64,000 bases of DNA from Microbacterium sp. SZ1 (GCF_002362255.1 NZ_LPVV01000038.1:186001-250000); one strand, 5' to 3'. Positions 20,385 through 30,888 are shown, counted from the first letter of the stretch. Notes: generated by a model not told the origin, from the sequence alone. Made by a program: numbers and translations.

Positions 20385-21602
20385 TCAGTCCGTGAGTTCT
20401 CGCACCACCGCGTCGGCGAGCAGACGTCCACGGAGGGTGAGCTGCACGCGGCCTCGCACGGCGGCGGCCGGATCCACGAGCTCATCGGCGATGAGTCCGG
20501 CGACACGCGCGCGCTTGTCCGGCTGCAACTCGTCGATCGCGATGCCCTCGCGGATCCGACTGAGCAGCAGGACACGCTCCAGCATCCGCGACTTCTCGTC
20601 TGGTCGCTCCGTGCCCGCCGCCGGAGACTCGGAGGCCGAGAGCCGCTGCGCGTACGCCGCCGGGTGCTTCACGTTCCACCAGCGCAGCCCGGCGACGTGG
20701 CTGTGGGCTCCCGGCCCGAATCCCCACCAGTCGCTTCCGCGCCAGTATGCGAGGTTGTGACGCGAGCGCTGATCGGGGGTGCGCGCCCAGTTGCTGACCT
20801 CATACCAGTCGAAGCCGGCCTCAGCGAGGCGCCGGTCGGCAAGCTCGTACATGTCGGCCTGCAGGTCGTCATCGGGCATCGGAACCTCGCCGCGGCGGAT
20901 CTGGCGCGCGAGCTTCGTGCCGTCCTCGATGATGAGCGCGTATGCCGAGACGTGATCGGACTCGAGCTCCAGGGCCGCGTCGAGAGAGGCCTCCCAGTCT
21001 CCGAGAGACTCCCCCGGGGCGCCGTAGATCAGGTCCACGCTGACCGCGAGTCCGGCGTCCTTCGCCGCCGCGACAGCCGTGCGGACGTTCTCGGGACGGT
21101 GAGTCCGATCGAGGGCGGCGAGCACCCGCGGCACCGCCGACTGCATCCCGATCGAGAGTCTCGTCACGCCCGCCTCCGCGAGCGTGCGCGCCACCTCCGG
21201 GGTGACGGTGTCGGGGTTCGCCTCGACGGTCACCTCGGCATCGCCGACGAGGCCGAAGGCCGACGTGGCCGCTCCCAGCATCCGCGCCAGGTCTCCGGCG
21301 GGGAGAAGAGTCGGCGTCCCTCCTCCGAAGAAGACCGTGTCCATCGGGCGCAGCGCGCCGGCTTCGGAGAGCACGCGCTGGGCGAGCGCGATCTCGCCGA
21401 TCAGCGTCGAGGCGTAGTCCTCCTGCTTGGCACCGCGCAACTCGGTCGACGTGTACGTGTTGAAGTCGCAGTACCCGCATCGCACGGTGCAGAACGGGAT
21501 GTGGAGGTAGGCCGAGAAGGGCACGGCCGTGTCGATCGGCAGGTCGGCAGGAAGGCGACCATCGGCGGGGGCGGGATCTCCGAGTGGAAGGGGACCGGCC
21601 AT
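20385..21602 (-). CDS. hemW: radical SAM HemW-like (coproporphyrinogen III oxidase-like) protein
   Basis: A radical SAM enzyme of 405 residues with the cluster motif CTVRCGYC (CxxxCxxC), the SAM-binding GGGTP in VFFGGGTPTLLP and the HemW C-terminal domain. HemW family proteins bind haem and are thought to be haem chaperones, not true HemN oxidases; HemN-type enzymes have an extra Cys after the motif, absent here (reads CGYCDF). ATG 21602 shares one base with the upstream DUF1990 stop. It sits between lepA and hrcA as in many actinobacteria. Confidence 0.92.
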   Translation of the reverse strand: MAGPLPLGDPAPADGRLPADLPIDTAVPFSAYLHIPFCTVRCGYCDFNTYTSTELRGAKQEDYASTLIGEIALAQRVLSEAGALRPMDTVFFGGGTPTLLPAGDLARMLGAATSAFGLVGDAEVTVEANPDTVTPEVARTLAEAGVTRLSIGMQSAVPRVLAALDRTHRPENVRTAVAAAKDAGLAVSVDLIYGAPGESLGDWEASLDAALELESDHVSAYALIIEDGTKLARQIRRGEVPMPDDDLQADMYELADRRLAEAGFDWYEVSNWARTPDQRSRHNLAYWRGSDWWGFGPGAHSHVAGLRWWNVKHPAAYAQRLSASESPAAGTERPDEKSRMLERVLLLSRIREGIAIDELQPDKRARVAGLIADELVDPAAAVRGRVQLTLRGRLLADAVVRELTD

Positions 21603-22252
21603 CAGACGGGAGTCGCGTACAGCGGCGAGATGGCCCGCAGGTAGCGGGCGAACAGCTCGCGACGGCGCCGCTTCACGAGCGCGGGGACCAGCCGGTAGAG
21701 CAGCGAGTTCGGGGCGTCGAACGCGCGGACGGTGAACCACACCTCGTCGTCGTCGCGCCATTCGATGTCGAACGACTCCTCGCCGCGTACGACCGACCCG
21801 CCGACCGTGCCAAGGACGAAGCCGATGCGGCGCTTCTCCTCCGTCACAGAGATGACGCGGAGTTCGGCGTCGGCGTGCATGTTCGCGACGCGTCCGCGCA
21901 GGCGAAGCGTCATCCCAGGACCGACGAACGGAGTGCCCTCCGCGTCGAAGCGCTGCTCGATCTCGTTCTTGCTCGGGGCGATCGGGGTGCCCTCGGCGTC
22001 GAAGCTGACGCCCGCATACGCAGGCCCAGGGGCGGGGCGTACGTCTTCCACCCGGAGTCCGGACGCGCGCTGGGCAGTCCAGGACAGAAGCGCTTCACCG
22101 GCGGTCTGGAAACGCTCCTCGCCGCTGCCTATGCGCCAGGAGTTCTCGGCGGGGATGCTGCGCTCCGGCGGATACTGCATCAGATCGGGCGCATGGGTCG
22201 CACCCACCGCCGCATAGTCGACCGTGTCGTCTCGGAAAGTCCCGCGCCGCAT
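21602..22252 (-). CDS. DUF1990 family protein
   Basis: A 216-residue cytosolic protein of the DUF1990 (START-like) family, commonly between lepA and hemW in this group. VGGSVVRGEESFDIEWRDDDEVWFTVRAF is the conserved core (quoted in part: GEESFDIEW, VWFTVRAF). The function is not known; the fold suggests lipid or hydrophobic ligand binding. A TAGGCT box seven bases before ATG 22252 suggests a near-leaderless promoter, separate from lepA. Coupled to hemW by TGATG. Confidence 0.85.
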   Translation of the reverse strand: MRRGTFRDDTVDYAAVGATHAPDLMQYPPERSIPAENSWRIGSGEERFQTAGEALLSWTAQRASGLRVEDVRPAPGPAYAGVSFDAEGTPIAPSKNEIEQRFDAEGTPFVGPGMTLRLRGRVANMHADAELRVISVTEEKRRIGFVLGTVGGSVVRGEESFDIEWRDDDEVWFTVRAFDAPNSLLYRLVPALVKRRRRELFARYLRAISPLYATPV

Positions 22253-22266
22253 GCCGTCCAGCCTAC

Positions 22267-22291
22267 CCGGGTGTCCTGGACGAGCACCCGG
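22267..22291 (-). terminator. hairpin after lepA
   Basis: CCGGGTG (22267-22273) and CACCCGG (22285-22291) pair over seven bases with an 11-base loop, directly after the lepA stop. It has no strong T-tract. Confidence 0.45.
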
Positions 22292-22300
22292 AGACCCGAT

Positions 22301-24154
22301 CTACTTCTTGTCCTTGCCTTCGACGTCGCCGGAGAGCGCAGCGATGAACGCCTCCTGCGGAACCTCGACGCGGCCCACCATCTTCATGCGCTTCTTGCCC
22401 TCCTTCTGCTTCTCGAGGAGCTTGCGCTTCCGGCTGATGTCACCGCCGTAGCACTTCGCGAGCACGTCCTTGCGGAGCGCGCGGATGGTCTCGCGGGCGA
22501 TGATCCGCGCACCGATCGCGGCCTGGATCGGCACCTCGAAGTTCTGGCGAGGGATGAGCTTGCGCAGTCGCTCGGTCATGAGGGTGCCGTAGGCGTAGGC
22601 CTTGTCGCGGTGCACGATCGAGCTGAACGCGTCGACCTTGTCGCCCTGGAGGAGGATGTCGACCTTCACGAGGTCGGCCTCCTGCTGCCCCGCCGGCTCG
22701 TAGTCGAGGGACGCGTAGCCCTGCGTCTTGGACTTCAGCTGGTCGAAGAAGTCGAAGACGATCTCGCCGAGGGGCATCGTGTACCGCAGCTCGACGCGCT
22801 CCTCCGAGAAGTACTCCATCCCGAGCAGCGTGCCTCGACGTGACTGGCACAGCTCCATGACGGTTCCCACGTAGTCCTTCGGCAGGAGGATCGCGGTATT
22901 GACCATGGGCTCGGACACGGAGCCGATGCGTCCGTCGGGGTACTCGCTGGGATTCGTGACCGTGACGGTCTCCCCTGTGTCCGACGTCACGACCTCGTAG
23001 ATCACGCTCGGCGCGGTCGTGATGAGGTCGAGCCCGAACTCGCGGGCGAGACGCTCGGTGATGATCTCGAGGTGGAGGAGGCCGAGGAATCCGCAGCGGA
23101 ATCCGAAGCCGAGCGCGACAGACGTCTCCGGCTCGTACTGCAGCGACGCGTCAGACAGCTTCAGCTTGTCGAGCGCCTCGCGGAGCTCCGCGTAGTCGCT
23201 GCCGTCGATCGGGTAGATGCCCGAGAACACCATCGGCTTCGGGTCGGTGTACCCGGAGAGCGGTTCGGATGCGGGCTTCCTGGCGTTCGTGATCGTGTCG
23301 CCGACCTTCGACTGACGCACATCCTTCACGCCGGTGATGAGGTAGCCCACCTCGCCGACGCCCAGACCCTTGGTGGGCGTGGGCTCAGGGCTCGACACGC
23401 CGACCTCGAGCGCCTCGTGGTTCGCGCCGGTCGACATCATCTGGATGCGCTCGCGCGGCGAGAGGCTGCCGTCGACCATGCGCACGTAGGTGACGACACC
23501 GCGGTAGGCGTCGTAGACCGAGTCGAAGATCATGGCGCGGGCGGGGGCCTCGGCGTCGCCGACGGGTGCGGGGATCTCCTGGACCAGACGGTCGAGAAGC
23601 TCTTCGACGCCTACGCCGGTCTTGCCGGAGACGCGCAGCACGTCCTCGGGCTTGCCGCCGATGAGCGCTGCGAGCTCCTTGGCGTACTTCTCGGGGTCCG
23701 CGGCCGGCAGGTCGATCTTGTTCAGCACGGGGATGATGTGCAGATCGTTCTCGAGGGCGAGGTAGAGGTTCGCCAGCGTCTGAGCCTCGATGCCCTGTGC
23801 GGCGTCGACGAGCAGGATGGCCCCCTCGCACGCGGCCAGCGAGCGGGAGACCTCGTAGGTGAAGTCGACGTGTCCCGGGGTGTCGATCATGTTCAGCGCG
23901 AACGTCTGACCGTCGAGCTCCCACGGCATCCGCACCGCCTGGCTCTTGATCGTGATGCCGCGCTCGCGCTCGATGTCCATGCGGTCGAGATACTGCGCCC
24001 GCATGTCGCGGTCGGAGACCACTCCGGTGATCTGGAGCATCCGGTCGGCGAGGGTCGACTTGCCGTGGTCGATGTGCGCGATGATGCAGAAGTTGCGGAT
24101 CTGCGTCGCAGGCGTCGCGGCAGGCTGAAGCGGAGTGAGGGCGCGTGGTGACAT
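22301..24154 (-). CDS. lepA: elongation factor 4 (LepA)
   Basis: A translational GTPase that acts on stalled or mis-translocated ribosomes and in initiation. Length 617 residues. G1 [11 protein letters not shown]3 DTPGH, G4 NKID, then EF-G-like domains III and V and the LepA-specific C-terminal domain ending in basic, coiled segments ([18 protein letters not shown]). ATG 24154 has a GGA five bases upstream and a TAGAAT nine bases upstream, giving a very short leader at most. Confidence 0.97.
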   Translation of the reverse strand: MSPRALTPLQPAATPATQIRNFCIIAHIDHGKSTLADRMLQITGVVSDRDMRAQYLDRMDIERERGITIKSQAVRMPWELDGQTFALNMIDTPGHVDFTYEVSRSLAACEGAILLVDAAQGIEAQTLANLYLALENDLHIIPVLNKIDLPAADPEKYAKELAALIGGKPEDVLRVSGKTGVGVEELLDRLVQEIPAPVGDAEAPARAMIFDSVYDAYRGVVTYVRMVDGSLSPRERIQMMSTGANHEALEVGVSSPEPTPTKGLGVGEVGYLITGVKDVRQSKVGDTITNARKPASEPLSGYTDPKPMVFSGIYPIDGSDYAELREALDKLKLSDASLQYEPETSVALGFGFRCGFLGLLHLEIITERLAREFGLDLITTAPSVIYEVVTSDTGETVTVTNPSEYPDGRIGSVSEPMVNTAILLPKDYVGTVMELCQSRRGTLLGMEYFSEERVELRYTMPLGEIVFDFFDQLKSKTQGYASLDYEPAGQQEADLVKVDILLQGDKVDAFSSIVHRDKAYAYGTLMTERLRKLIPRQNFEVPIQAAIGARIIARETIRALRKDVLAKCYGGDISRKRKLLEKQKEGKKRMKMVGRVEVPQEAFIAALSGDVEGKDKK

Positions 24155-24210
24155 GTCCTGACGATTCTACGGTGACGCGCCGTCGATGCTCGATTCGCCG
24201 AATCCGGTGA

Positions 24211-24216
24211 TATTCT
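24211..24216 (+). promoter_or_regulatory. candidate -10 for the first ABC operon
   Basis: TATTCT followed by GCCC. The same ten bases, TATTCTGCCC, recur at 28300 before the binding-protein gene of this operon. It would leave a leader of about 170 bases. No clear -35 was found. I see no riboswitch fold in the leader. Confidence 0.35.
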
Positions 24217-24392
24217 GCCCAGGTTGCCCGGGAGCCGACCCCGAAACCGGATTCCGCGAGCGACGAGACTCCGTCACATTCGAGTGCAGGTGTCGTGTCG
24301 CGCAGATCGGCAGATGGTGATTGACTGTCCTCCGGCTCAGCGTTGCGTCGGCAGATCCCGCGCGCGTCTGTAAAAGAGAAAGAATCAACACC

Positions 24393-25376
24393 TTGATCAA
24401 GTATCTCGTGCGCCGCCTGCTGGGCTGGTTGCTGATGATCGTCATCGCGACGAACATCACCTACTTCCTCGCGTGGCTGTACCTCGATCCGGAGAACAAC
24501 TACGTCGGTCGGCGCCCGCCGCTCTCCCCGGAGCAGATCGACAACCTGCTCCGCCCACGCAACCTCAGCGAGTCGGTGCCGCTCGTCGAGCGGTGGTGGA
24601 CCTGGTTCTCCGGAATCATCCTCCGGTGGGACTGGGGTCTCGGCCCGACCGGGGAGTCGGTCAACGAGCAGGTCGCCTATCGCGTCTGGGTCAGCGCGGA
24701 ACTCGTGCTCGGCGCCACGATCATCACGACCGTGCTCGGCATCGCGCTCGGCGTCTACACCGCATCGCGCCAGTACAAGCTCGCCGACCGCATCGGCCAG
24801 GGCACCAGCATCATCACGATGAACATCCCGACCGTCGTCGCCGGCTTCGCGCTGGTGCTGCTGGCGATCGCCTTCAACAACGCCGTGGGCACGACCGTCT
24901 TCTACGTCACAGGGTCTTCCAGTCCGGGGGTCCAAGGATTCTTCCCCGTCCTCATAGACGTGCTGCAACATCTCACGCTGCCCACATTGGGGCTCGTCAT
25001 CACGGGCTACGCGCAGATCCACTTCCTGCAGCGCTCGCTCCTGCTTGATAACATCAAGGCCGACTACGTGCGCACCGCTCGGGCGAAGGGCCTCACGAAG
25101 CAGCAGGCGATCCGGAAGCACGCCCTGCGCACGTCGCTCATTCCGGTCACGACGCAGGTCGCCTTCACGATCCCCGCCGTGTTCACGGGCGCAGTGCTGA
25201 CGGAGACGATCTTCAACTGGAACGGAATGGGTCGGTACTTCATCACGACCCTCAACAACAACGACATTCACGGCGTCGTCGCGGTCGCGGCATTCGGCGC
25301 CCTGATGACGGCGATCGGCGCCATCCTCGCCGACGTGACCGTCGTCGTCCTCGATCCGAGAGTGCGGGTGAGCTGA
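24393..25376 (+). CDS. peptide-type ABC transporter permease (DppB/OppB)
   Basis: An inner-membrane permease of 327 residues with six predicted helices. The EAA loop is visible (VRTARAKGLTKQQAIRKHALR), as is the C-terminal LTETIFNWNGMGRYF typical of DppB. TTG 24393 is the only start that keeps the usual N-terminus LIKYLVRRLLGWLLM; the ribosome site is weak (GAGAAAG). An unusually long periplasmic loop after helix 1 (about residues 30-90) carries NNYVGRRPPLSP. It is first gene of a complete four-gene transporter operon. Confidence 0.9.
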   Translation: MIKYLVRRLLGWLLMIVIATNITYFLAWLYLDPENNYVGRRPPLSPEQIDNLLRPRNLSESVPLVERWWTWFSGIILRWDWGLGPTGESVNEQVAYRVWVSAELVLGATIITTVLGIALGVYTASRQYKLADRIGQGTSIITMNIPTVVAGFALVLLAIAFNNAVGTTVFYVTGSSSPGVQGFFPVLIDVLQHLTLPTLGLVITGYAQIHFLQRSLLLDNIKADYVRTARAKGLTKQQAIRKHALRTSLIPVTTQVAFTIPAVFTGAVLTETIFNWNGMGRYFITTLNNNDIHGVVAVAAFGALMTAIGAILADVTVVVLDPRVRVS

Positions 25377-26302
25377 TGTCCCTGGAAGCCATCGGGGTCT
25401 CCCCTGAGATCACCGAGCAGCCGCAGAAGCCGAGGAGCCGTAAGCGCACCACGATGTTGTCGCTCTACACGCGACGCTTCCTGCGCAACCGCGGCGCCGT
25501 GATCGGCGTGGTCATCCTCGCGGCGCTCATCCTGTTCGCGATCGTGGGACCGCTCATCGCTCCCTACAGCCACACCGACCTCGACTTCCTGGCGCTGCGC
25601 AAGGGGCCGTCGGCCGATCACTGGTTCGGCACGAACGGGTCGGGCAACGACAACTTCGCGCAGGTCGCCGTCGGGCTCCAGCGCTCGATGATGATCGCCG
25701 CGCTCGTCGCCGTCGGCACGACCGTCGTCTCGGCGATCGTCGGCACGACCGCCGCCTACTTCGGCGGGGCGTACGAGCGCATCATGCTCGCGATCATCCA
25801 CTTCATGATGGTCGTGCCGAACTTCCTCATCCTCGCGATGATCTCCAACGACGCGGGCGGCAACTGGCTGGTCATCTCGCTCGTGATGGTCTTCATCGTC
25901 GGCTGGTTCTTCCCCGCCCGCATCATCTGGACGCTGTCGCTCTCGATCCGCGAGCGCGAGTACGTGCACGCGGCCCGCTACGCGGGGTTGTCCGGCATGC
26001 GCGTCGTGCTCCGGCACATGCTGCCGAACATCGGCTCGCTGCTGGTCATCAACTTCACGCTCGGCGTCGTCTCCGCCGTGCTGACCGAGACGGCGCTGTC
26101 GTTCCTCGGCTTCGGCGTGAAGCTGCCGGACGTCTCTCTCGGCGCCCTGATCGGCTACGGCTCGAGCACGCTCGTGAGCGCTCCCTGGCTGTTCTACTTC
26201 CCCGCCGCGGCACTGACCCTGCTCACCGTCTCGATGGCGCTCATCGCCGACGGTCTCCGCGACGCCCTCGATCCGACCTCGGCGGCTGGAGGTCGCGCAT
26301 GA
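25376..26302 (+). CDS. peptide-type ABC transporter permease (DppC/OppC)
   Basis: The second permease, 308 residues, with the N-terminal OppC segment (LRNRGAVIGVVILAALILF) and the EAA loop (YVHAARYAGLSGMRVVLRHMLPN). LTETALSFLGFGVKLPDVSLG is the conserved C-terminal motif, quoted here only for its position near residue 240. ATG 25376 shares one base with the upstream stop; the stop overlaps the ATPase start by four bases, so the three genes are coupled. Confidence 0.91.
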   Translation: MSLEAIGVSPEITEQPQKPRSRKRTTMLSLYTRRFLRNRGAVIGVVILAALILFAIVGPLIAPYSHTDLDFLALRKGPSADHWFGTNGSGNDNFAQVAVGLQRSMMIAALVAVGTTVVSAIVGTTAAYFGGAYERIMLAIIHFMMVVPNFLILAMISNDAGGNWLVISLVMVFIVGWFFPARIIWTLSLSIREREYVHAARYAGLSGMRVVLRHMLPNIGSLLVINFTLGVVSAVLTETALSFLGFGVKLPDVSLGALIGYGSSTLVSAPWLFYFPAAALTLLTVSMALIADGLRDALDPTSAAGGRA

Positions 26303-28230
26303 GTACCGTTCTCTCCGTCCGCGACCTCAGGGTCAGCTTCCCCTCCGAGGCCGGGCGCGTGGATGCCGTCCGTGGCGTCTCGTTCGACCTGGAGGCGGGC
26401 AAGACGCTCGGCATCGTCGGCGAATCCGGTTCCGGCAAGTCCGTCACGTCGCTCGCGATCATGGGCCTCCTCGACGAGAACGCCAAGATCACCGGCTCCA
26501 TCGTGTACGAAGGTCAGGAGCTGCTGGGGAAGACCGACAAGCAGCTCTCGGTGATCCGGGGCAACGGCATGGCGATGGTGTTCCAGGACCCGCTGACCTC
26601 GCTCACCCCGGTGTTCACGGTCGGCGACCAGCTGATCGAAGCTCTCACGGTGCACCGCAGCCTCTCGAAGAAGGCGGCCTGGGAGCGATCGGTCGAGCTG
26701 CTGACGCTCGTCGGCATCCCCGAGCCCGAACGTCGGATGAAGTCGTTCCCGCACGAGTTCTCGGGCGGTATGCGTCAGCGCGTCGTGATCGCCATCGCGA
26801 TGGCCAACGATCCGAAGCTGATCATCGCCGACGAGCCGACCACGGCGCTCGACGTCACCATCCAGGCACAGATCCTGGAGCTCATGGCGACCGCCCAGCA
26901 GGAGACCGGCGCCGCGATGATCATGATCACCCACGACATGGGGGTCGTGGCGAAGACGGCCGACGACGTGCTCGTGATGTACGCGGGCAAGCCCGTGGAG
27001 CACGCCCCCGTGCGCGAACTCTTCTACCGCACGCGGATGCCGTACTCGATCGGCCTGCTCGGCGCCATCCCGCGCGTCGACAAGACCGAGAAGGTGCCGC
27101 TGATTCCGATCAAGGGCAACCCGCCGCTCCTCATCGACCTGCCCGACGCTTGCCCCTTCGCGGCTCGGTGCCCGATCGCGATCGACGCCTGCCGGGAGCG
27201 CGAGCCCGACCTACTGCCCGTCTCCACCGATGGACACGCGAGTCACACGGTCGCCTGCATCCGTGCCGACGACATCGACGACGACGCCACCATCGGCGGA
27301 CTCCCCGTGTTCCCCGCGCCGGAGATCCCCGAGGGCAGCCTCTCGAGGGTTCCCCGCGAAGAGCGGCCGATCACCCTGCAGGCGATCAACCTCACCAAGA
27401 CCTTCCCGCTCATGAAGGGCGCGCTGTTCAAGCGCAAGGTGGGCGAGGTGCACGCCGTCAAGGGCATCAGCTTCGATGTGCGACAGGGCGAGACCCTCGC
27501 GATCGTGGGCGAGTCCGGCTCGGGCAAGACCACGACGCTGCTGCAGATCATGGATCTCGTGAAGCAGGAGGACGGCGACATCCGCATCGGCGGCACGAGC
27601 GTCGCTGACATCAAGAACCGCGCCGAGGAGCGCCGGCTCCGCCGCGACCTCCAGATCGTGTTCCAGGATCCGATGGGCGCGCTCGACCCGCGCATGACGG
27701 TGTGGGACATCATCGCCGAGCCGATGTTCGCGATCGGGATGAGCCGCGATGAGGTGTTCGACCGCGTCGAGGAGCTGATGGGTCTCGTCGGTCTCGACAC
27801 CGCGCATAGCGATCGGTTCCCGCAGGCGTTCTCGGGCGGTCAGCGTCAGCGCATCGGCATCGCGCGGGCACTGTCCACGAACCCGAAGGTCGTCGTGCTC
27901 GACGAGCCCGTGTCGGCGCTTGACGTGTCGATCCAGGCCGGCGTCATCAACCTGCTCGACGAGCTCAAGGCGAAGATGGGGCTGTCGTACCTCTTCGTCG
28001 CCCACGACCTCGCGGTGGTGCGGCACATCGCCGATCGGGTGGCCGTCATGTACAAGGGCGAGTTCGTCGAGCACGGCGACGTCGACCAGGTCTTCGACGC
28101 GCCACAGCATCCCTACACCAAGGCACTGCTGTCGGCGATCCCGATCCCCGACCCCGACATCGAGCGCACCCGCGAGCGGATCATCCTCCCTGTGGACGGC
28201 TTCGACCCCGAAACGGCCGCCGTCAGCTGA
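26299..28230 (+). CDS. fused double ABC ATPase for peptide uptake (DppD-DppF)
   Basis: One 643-residue chain carrying two full ABC domains, replacing separate DppD and DppF subunits. Domain 1: Walker A GESGSGKS at 41-48, signature FSGGMRQR near 154, Walker [13 protein letters not shown]. An oligopeptide C-terminal segment with Cys residues ([17 protein letters not shown]) lies between the domains, as in OppD. Domain 2: Walker A GESGSGKT near 403-410, signature FSGGQRQR near 511, [12 protein letters not shown]. Both sites look intact. ATG overlaps the upstream stop. Confidence 0.95.
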   Translation: MSTVLSVRDLRVSFPSEAGRVDAVRGVSFDLEAGKTLGIVGESGSGKSVTSLAIMGLLDENAKITGSIVYEGQELLGKTDKQLSVIRGNGMAMVFQDPLTSLTPVFTVGDQLIEALTVHRSLSKKAAWERSVELLTLVGIPEPERRMKSFPHEFSGGMRQRVVIAIAMANDPKLIIADEPTTALDVTIQAQILELMATAQQETGAAMIMITHDMGVVAKTADDVLVMYAGKPVEHAPVRELFYRTRMPYSIGLLGAIPRVDKTEKVPLIPIKGNPPLLIDLPDACPFAARCPIAIDACREREPDLLPVSTDGHASHTVACIRADDIDDDATIGGLPVFPAPEIPEGSLSRVPREERPITLQAINLTKTFPLMKGALFKRKVGEVHAVKGISFDVRQGETLAIVGESGSGKTTTLLQIMDLVKQEDGDIRIGGTSVADIKNRAEERRLRRDLQIVFQDPMGALDPRMTVWDIIAEPMFAIGMSRDEVFDRVEELMGLVGLDTAHSDRFPQAFSGGQRQRIGIARALSTNPKVVVLDEPVSALDVSIQAGVINLLDELKAKMGLSYLFVAHDLAVVRHIADRVAVMYKGEFVEHGDVDQVFDAPQHPYTKALLSAIPIPDPDIERTRERIILPVDGFDPETAAVS

Positions 28231-28239
28231 GCAGTATCC

Positions 28240-28305
28240 CGTTATGCACAGTCCGATAACGAACGGCGCGCAGACGGTTTCGCCCGTGAGACGCAGAGTT
28301 ATTCT
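28240..28305 (+). promoter_or_regulatory. spacer with small dyad and candidate -10 before the binding-protein gene
   Basis: CGTTAT (28240-28245) and ATAACG (28256-28261) form a 6-base inverted repeat just after the ATPase stop. TATTCT at 28300-28305 is a candidate -10, which would let the abundant binding protein be made in excess over the membrane parts. Confidence 0.4.
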
Positions 28306-28347
28306 GCCCTCATCCCCAAGATAGGCCGACAGGCACTAAGGAGTACC

Positions 28348-30063
28348 ATGAAACGGCATCAGAAGCTGATGGGCATCGCTGCTCTCGGCGCCGCCTTCGC
28401 ACTCGTCATGAGCGGTTGTGCGCCGGCAGGCAACGGCGGCGGCAACGGCGGCGAGGGCGACAGCCCCCAGACGGTCGAAGGCGCGGACTACAACCCGCAG
28501 CCTCGCGAGAACCTCGCAGAGGGCGGCGAGCTGCGCATCCCGGTCTCGAACATCGCGGAGCAGCTGAACTACTTCCACAGCGACGGCGACGCACGCGTCA
28601 CGCAGATCGGCACGTGGTTCCGCCCGCAGATCCTCCTCATGGATCCGGACGGCACGGTCAAGAAGAACGACGCGTACCTCGACGACTACTCCTTCGGTGT
28701 CGAGGACGGCAAGACCGTCCTCCACTTCAAGGTCAACGAGAAGGCCGTCTGGAACGACGGCACTCCGATCGACGTCACCGCGTTCAAGGCCACCTGGATG
28801 GCTCAGAGCGGCGAGAACGAGGAGTACCAGCCGAACGCGACCGACGGCTGGAAGGAGATCGAATCCGTCGAGGCCGGCGAGAACGACCGCGACGTCATCG
28901 TCACCTTCAAGGGTGAGTTCGCCTGGCCCGAGATGGTCTACTCGCAGCTTCTGCACCCGGCGGTCAACACCCCGGAGCTCTTCAACACCGCGTTCCTCGG
29001 CGACTGGCACCCGGAGTGGGCAGCCGGCCCCTACACCGTCGAGGACTACGACAAGACCGGCGGCGTCGTCACCCTCGTCCCGAACGAGAAGTGGTGGGGC
29101 AACGCTCCGCTGCTCGACAAGGTGACCTTCATCCAGATGGAGCCGACCGCCGCGGTCAACGCCCTGCGCAACGGCGAGGTCGACATGGCCGAGACCGGCA
29201 GCGCCGAGCTCCTCGCCCAGGTCGAGGGCCTCGACGGCGTCAAGACCTACAAGGGTCAGGCGACGGCGAACGCGATCTTCACGCTGAACTCGACGAACCC
29301 GGCTCTGTCGGAGCTCGAGGTCCGCAAGGCCGTCTTCGAGGCGATCAGCATCGAGCAGGTCAAGGACATCGTCTTCAACGGCTTGAACTACACCGAGGAG
29401 CCCGCCGGCTCCCTCACGCTGTTCTCGTTCCAGCCGAACTACGTGAACGCTCTGGAGGAGGCCGGCCGCAAGGACGGTGACACCGAGGGTGCGAACAAGC
29501 TGCTCGACGAGGCGGGCTGGGTTCCGGGTGCCGACGGCATCCGCGAAAAGGACGGCGTGCGCCTGTCGCTCGTCTTCCCGGTGCACTCCGACACGGAGAC
29601 CGCGCGCGCTCGTTCGCTGGCCGTGCAGGCTCAGCTGAAGGAGGTCGGCGTGGAGGTCACGATCGACACCCGCCCGTCGGCGGACTTCGCCGAGGACTAC
29701 ACCACGCAGAACGGTGACATCTTCTTCCTCAACTTCACGTCGTCCGACCCGTTCGGTGCTGCCTGGTTCTGCCAGCTGTACTGCTCGGACAGCGGCCTGA
29801 ACCTGTCGGGCACCGGCACCGAGGAGATCGACAAGATGATCCACGAGGAGCTGGAGACGATCTCCGACCCCGAGGAGCAGACCAAGAGGGCCATGGAGAT
29901 GGAGTCCGAGATCTTCGCGAAGACCTGGGGCATCATCCCGGTCCTCAACGGCCCGGAGATCTGGACCGTCAAGGAGGGTCTCGCCAACCTCACGCCCGAG
30001 CCCTACGTGGGTCTCGACCTCTTCGGCATCACGCCCGTGGAGAACGTGGGCTACGAGAAGTAA
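28348..30063 (+). CDS. ABC transporter substrate-binding lipoprotein, peptide family
   Basis: A family 5 solute-binding protein of 571 residues. It has a type II signal with lipobox LVMSGC (Cys24), then a Gly/Asn-rich tether and the SBP_bac_5 domain (PGADGIREKDGVRLSLVF; YTVEDYDKTGGVVTLVPNEKWWG in part). It captures oligopeptides or a similar substrate and delivers them to the upstream permeases. AAGGAG at 28338 gives a strong ribosome site. The gene ends at a strong terminator at 30085. Confidence 0.94.
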   Translation: MKRHQKLMGIAALGAAFALVMSGCAPAGNGGGNGGEGDSPQTVEGADYNPQPRENLAEGGELRIPVSNIAEQLNYFHSDGDARVTQIGTWFRPQILLMDPDGTVKKNDAYLDDYSFGVEDGKTVLHFKVNEKAVWNDGTPIDVTAFKATWMAQSGENEEYQPNATDGWKEIESVEAGENDRDVIVTFKGEFAWPEMVYSQLLHPAVNTPELFNTAFLGDWHPEWAAGPYTVEDYDKTGGVVTLVPNEKWWGNAPLLDKVTFIQMEPTAAVNALRNGEVDMAETGSAELLAQVEGLDGVKTYKGQATANAIFTLNSTNPALSELEVRKAVFEAISIEQVKDIVFNGLNYTEEPAGSLTLFSFQPNYVNALEEAGRKDGDTEGANKLLDEAGWVPGADGIREKDGVRLSLVFPVHSDTETARARSLAVQAQLKEVGVEVTIDTRPSADFAEDYTTQNGDIFFLNFTSSDPFGAAWFCQLYCSDSGLNLSGTGTEEIDKMIHEELETISDPEEQTKRAMEMESEIFAKTWGIIPVLNGPEIWTVKEGLANLTPEPYVGLDLFGITPVENVGYEK

Positions 30064-30084
30064 GCGGTCTTCCTGATCGCATGA

Positions 30085-30119
30085 GCGGGGCCGGTGGGTA
30101 TCCACCGGCCCCGCTTTCT
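30085..30119 (+). terminator. rho-independent terminator of the ABC operon
   Basis: GCGGGGCCGGTGG (30085-30097) and CCACCGGCCCCGC (30102-30114), 13 perfect pairs with a GTAT loop, followed by TTTCT. Confidence 0.92.
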
Positions 30120-30120
30120 C

Positions 30121-30132
30121 TATGCTGAACGC
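30121..30132 (+). promoter_or_regulatory. leaderless -10 box for the hydrolase gene
   Basis: TATGCT at 30121-30126, six bases, then GTG 30133. It abuts the T-rich end of the previous terminator. Confidence 0.55.
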
Positions 30133-30888
30133 GTGACCGTCCAGATCGTCCTCGTGCACGGCATCCGCACCTCCGCGACGATGTGGCGCTCGCAGCTCGC
30201 GTATCTCGAGGAGGCCGGGGTCCCGGCCGTCGCGGTCGATCTGCCCGGCCATGGCACCCGCATGGCGGAGGACTTCACCCTGCACGAAGCGCTGCACACG
30301 ATCGACGCGGCGGTGCGCGACGCCGCCTCACGCGGACCGGTGCTGCTCGTCGGTCATTCGATGGGCGGCCTGCTCTGCCTCGCCTACGTCGGCGGTTCGG
30401 AAAAGCCTCCGGTGGCCGCCCTGGTCGCGGCATCCTGCACCGCGCTCCCCCGGGGCGCCGGCCTTCGTGCGTATCGGATGATCGCGCGCGCGGTCGACCG
30501 GCTTCCCGACCGCGGTATGTGGATCACGAAGCGCATCCTCGATGCCACGATCCCCGTCGACACACGCGCCGACTTCGCCGCCGGCGGCTACGCCCTCGAC
30601 ACGCAGGACATCGCGCTGAGCAATCTCGCGGCGCTCGATCTAGCGACCGCAGTACAGCGGATCCGCGTGCCGCTGTGGTTCGTCAACGGCCAATACGACC
30701 AGCTGCGCATCAACGAGGCGCTCTTCCTGCGACTGGCCCCGCACGCAGAGCTGATCGTCGTCCCGCGCACGACGCACCTCGTGACCGCGATGCGTCCGCG
30801 GGTGTTCAACGCGGTGCTGCGTCTGGCGATCGCGACGGTCGATGCCGAGCAGGCCGACTCGAGTGCGGACGCCGCGCCTGGGCAGTGA
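30133..30888 (+). CDS. alpha/beta hydrolase
   Basis: A 251-residue cytosolic hydrolase. The oxyanion HGIRTS is at the start, the nucleophile elbow is GHSMGG, an Asp is in GQYDQLR and the catalytic His in PRTTHLV, a complete triad. Substrate unknown (esterase, lipase or lactonase possible). GTG 30133 is six bases after TATGCT, so a leaderless start is likely. The last 83 bases overlap the convergent MFS gene. Confidence 0.88.
   Translation: MTVQIVLVHGIRTSATMWRSQLAYLEEAGVPAVAVDLPGHGTRMAEDFTLHEALHTIDAAVRDAASRGPVLLVGHSMGGLLCLAYVGGSEKPPVAALVAASCTALPRGAGLRAYRMIARAVDRLPDRGMWITKRILDATIPVDTRADFAAGGYALDTQDIALSNLAALDLATAVQRIRVPLWFVNGQYDQLRINEALFLRLAPHAELIVVPRTTHLVTAMRPRVFNAVLRLAIATVDAEQADSSADAAPGQ

Noticed and set aside
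24155..24392. Riboswitch in the leader of the first ABC operon
   Set aside because: No recognised aptamer core; only short, weak inverted repeats.
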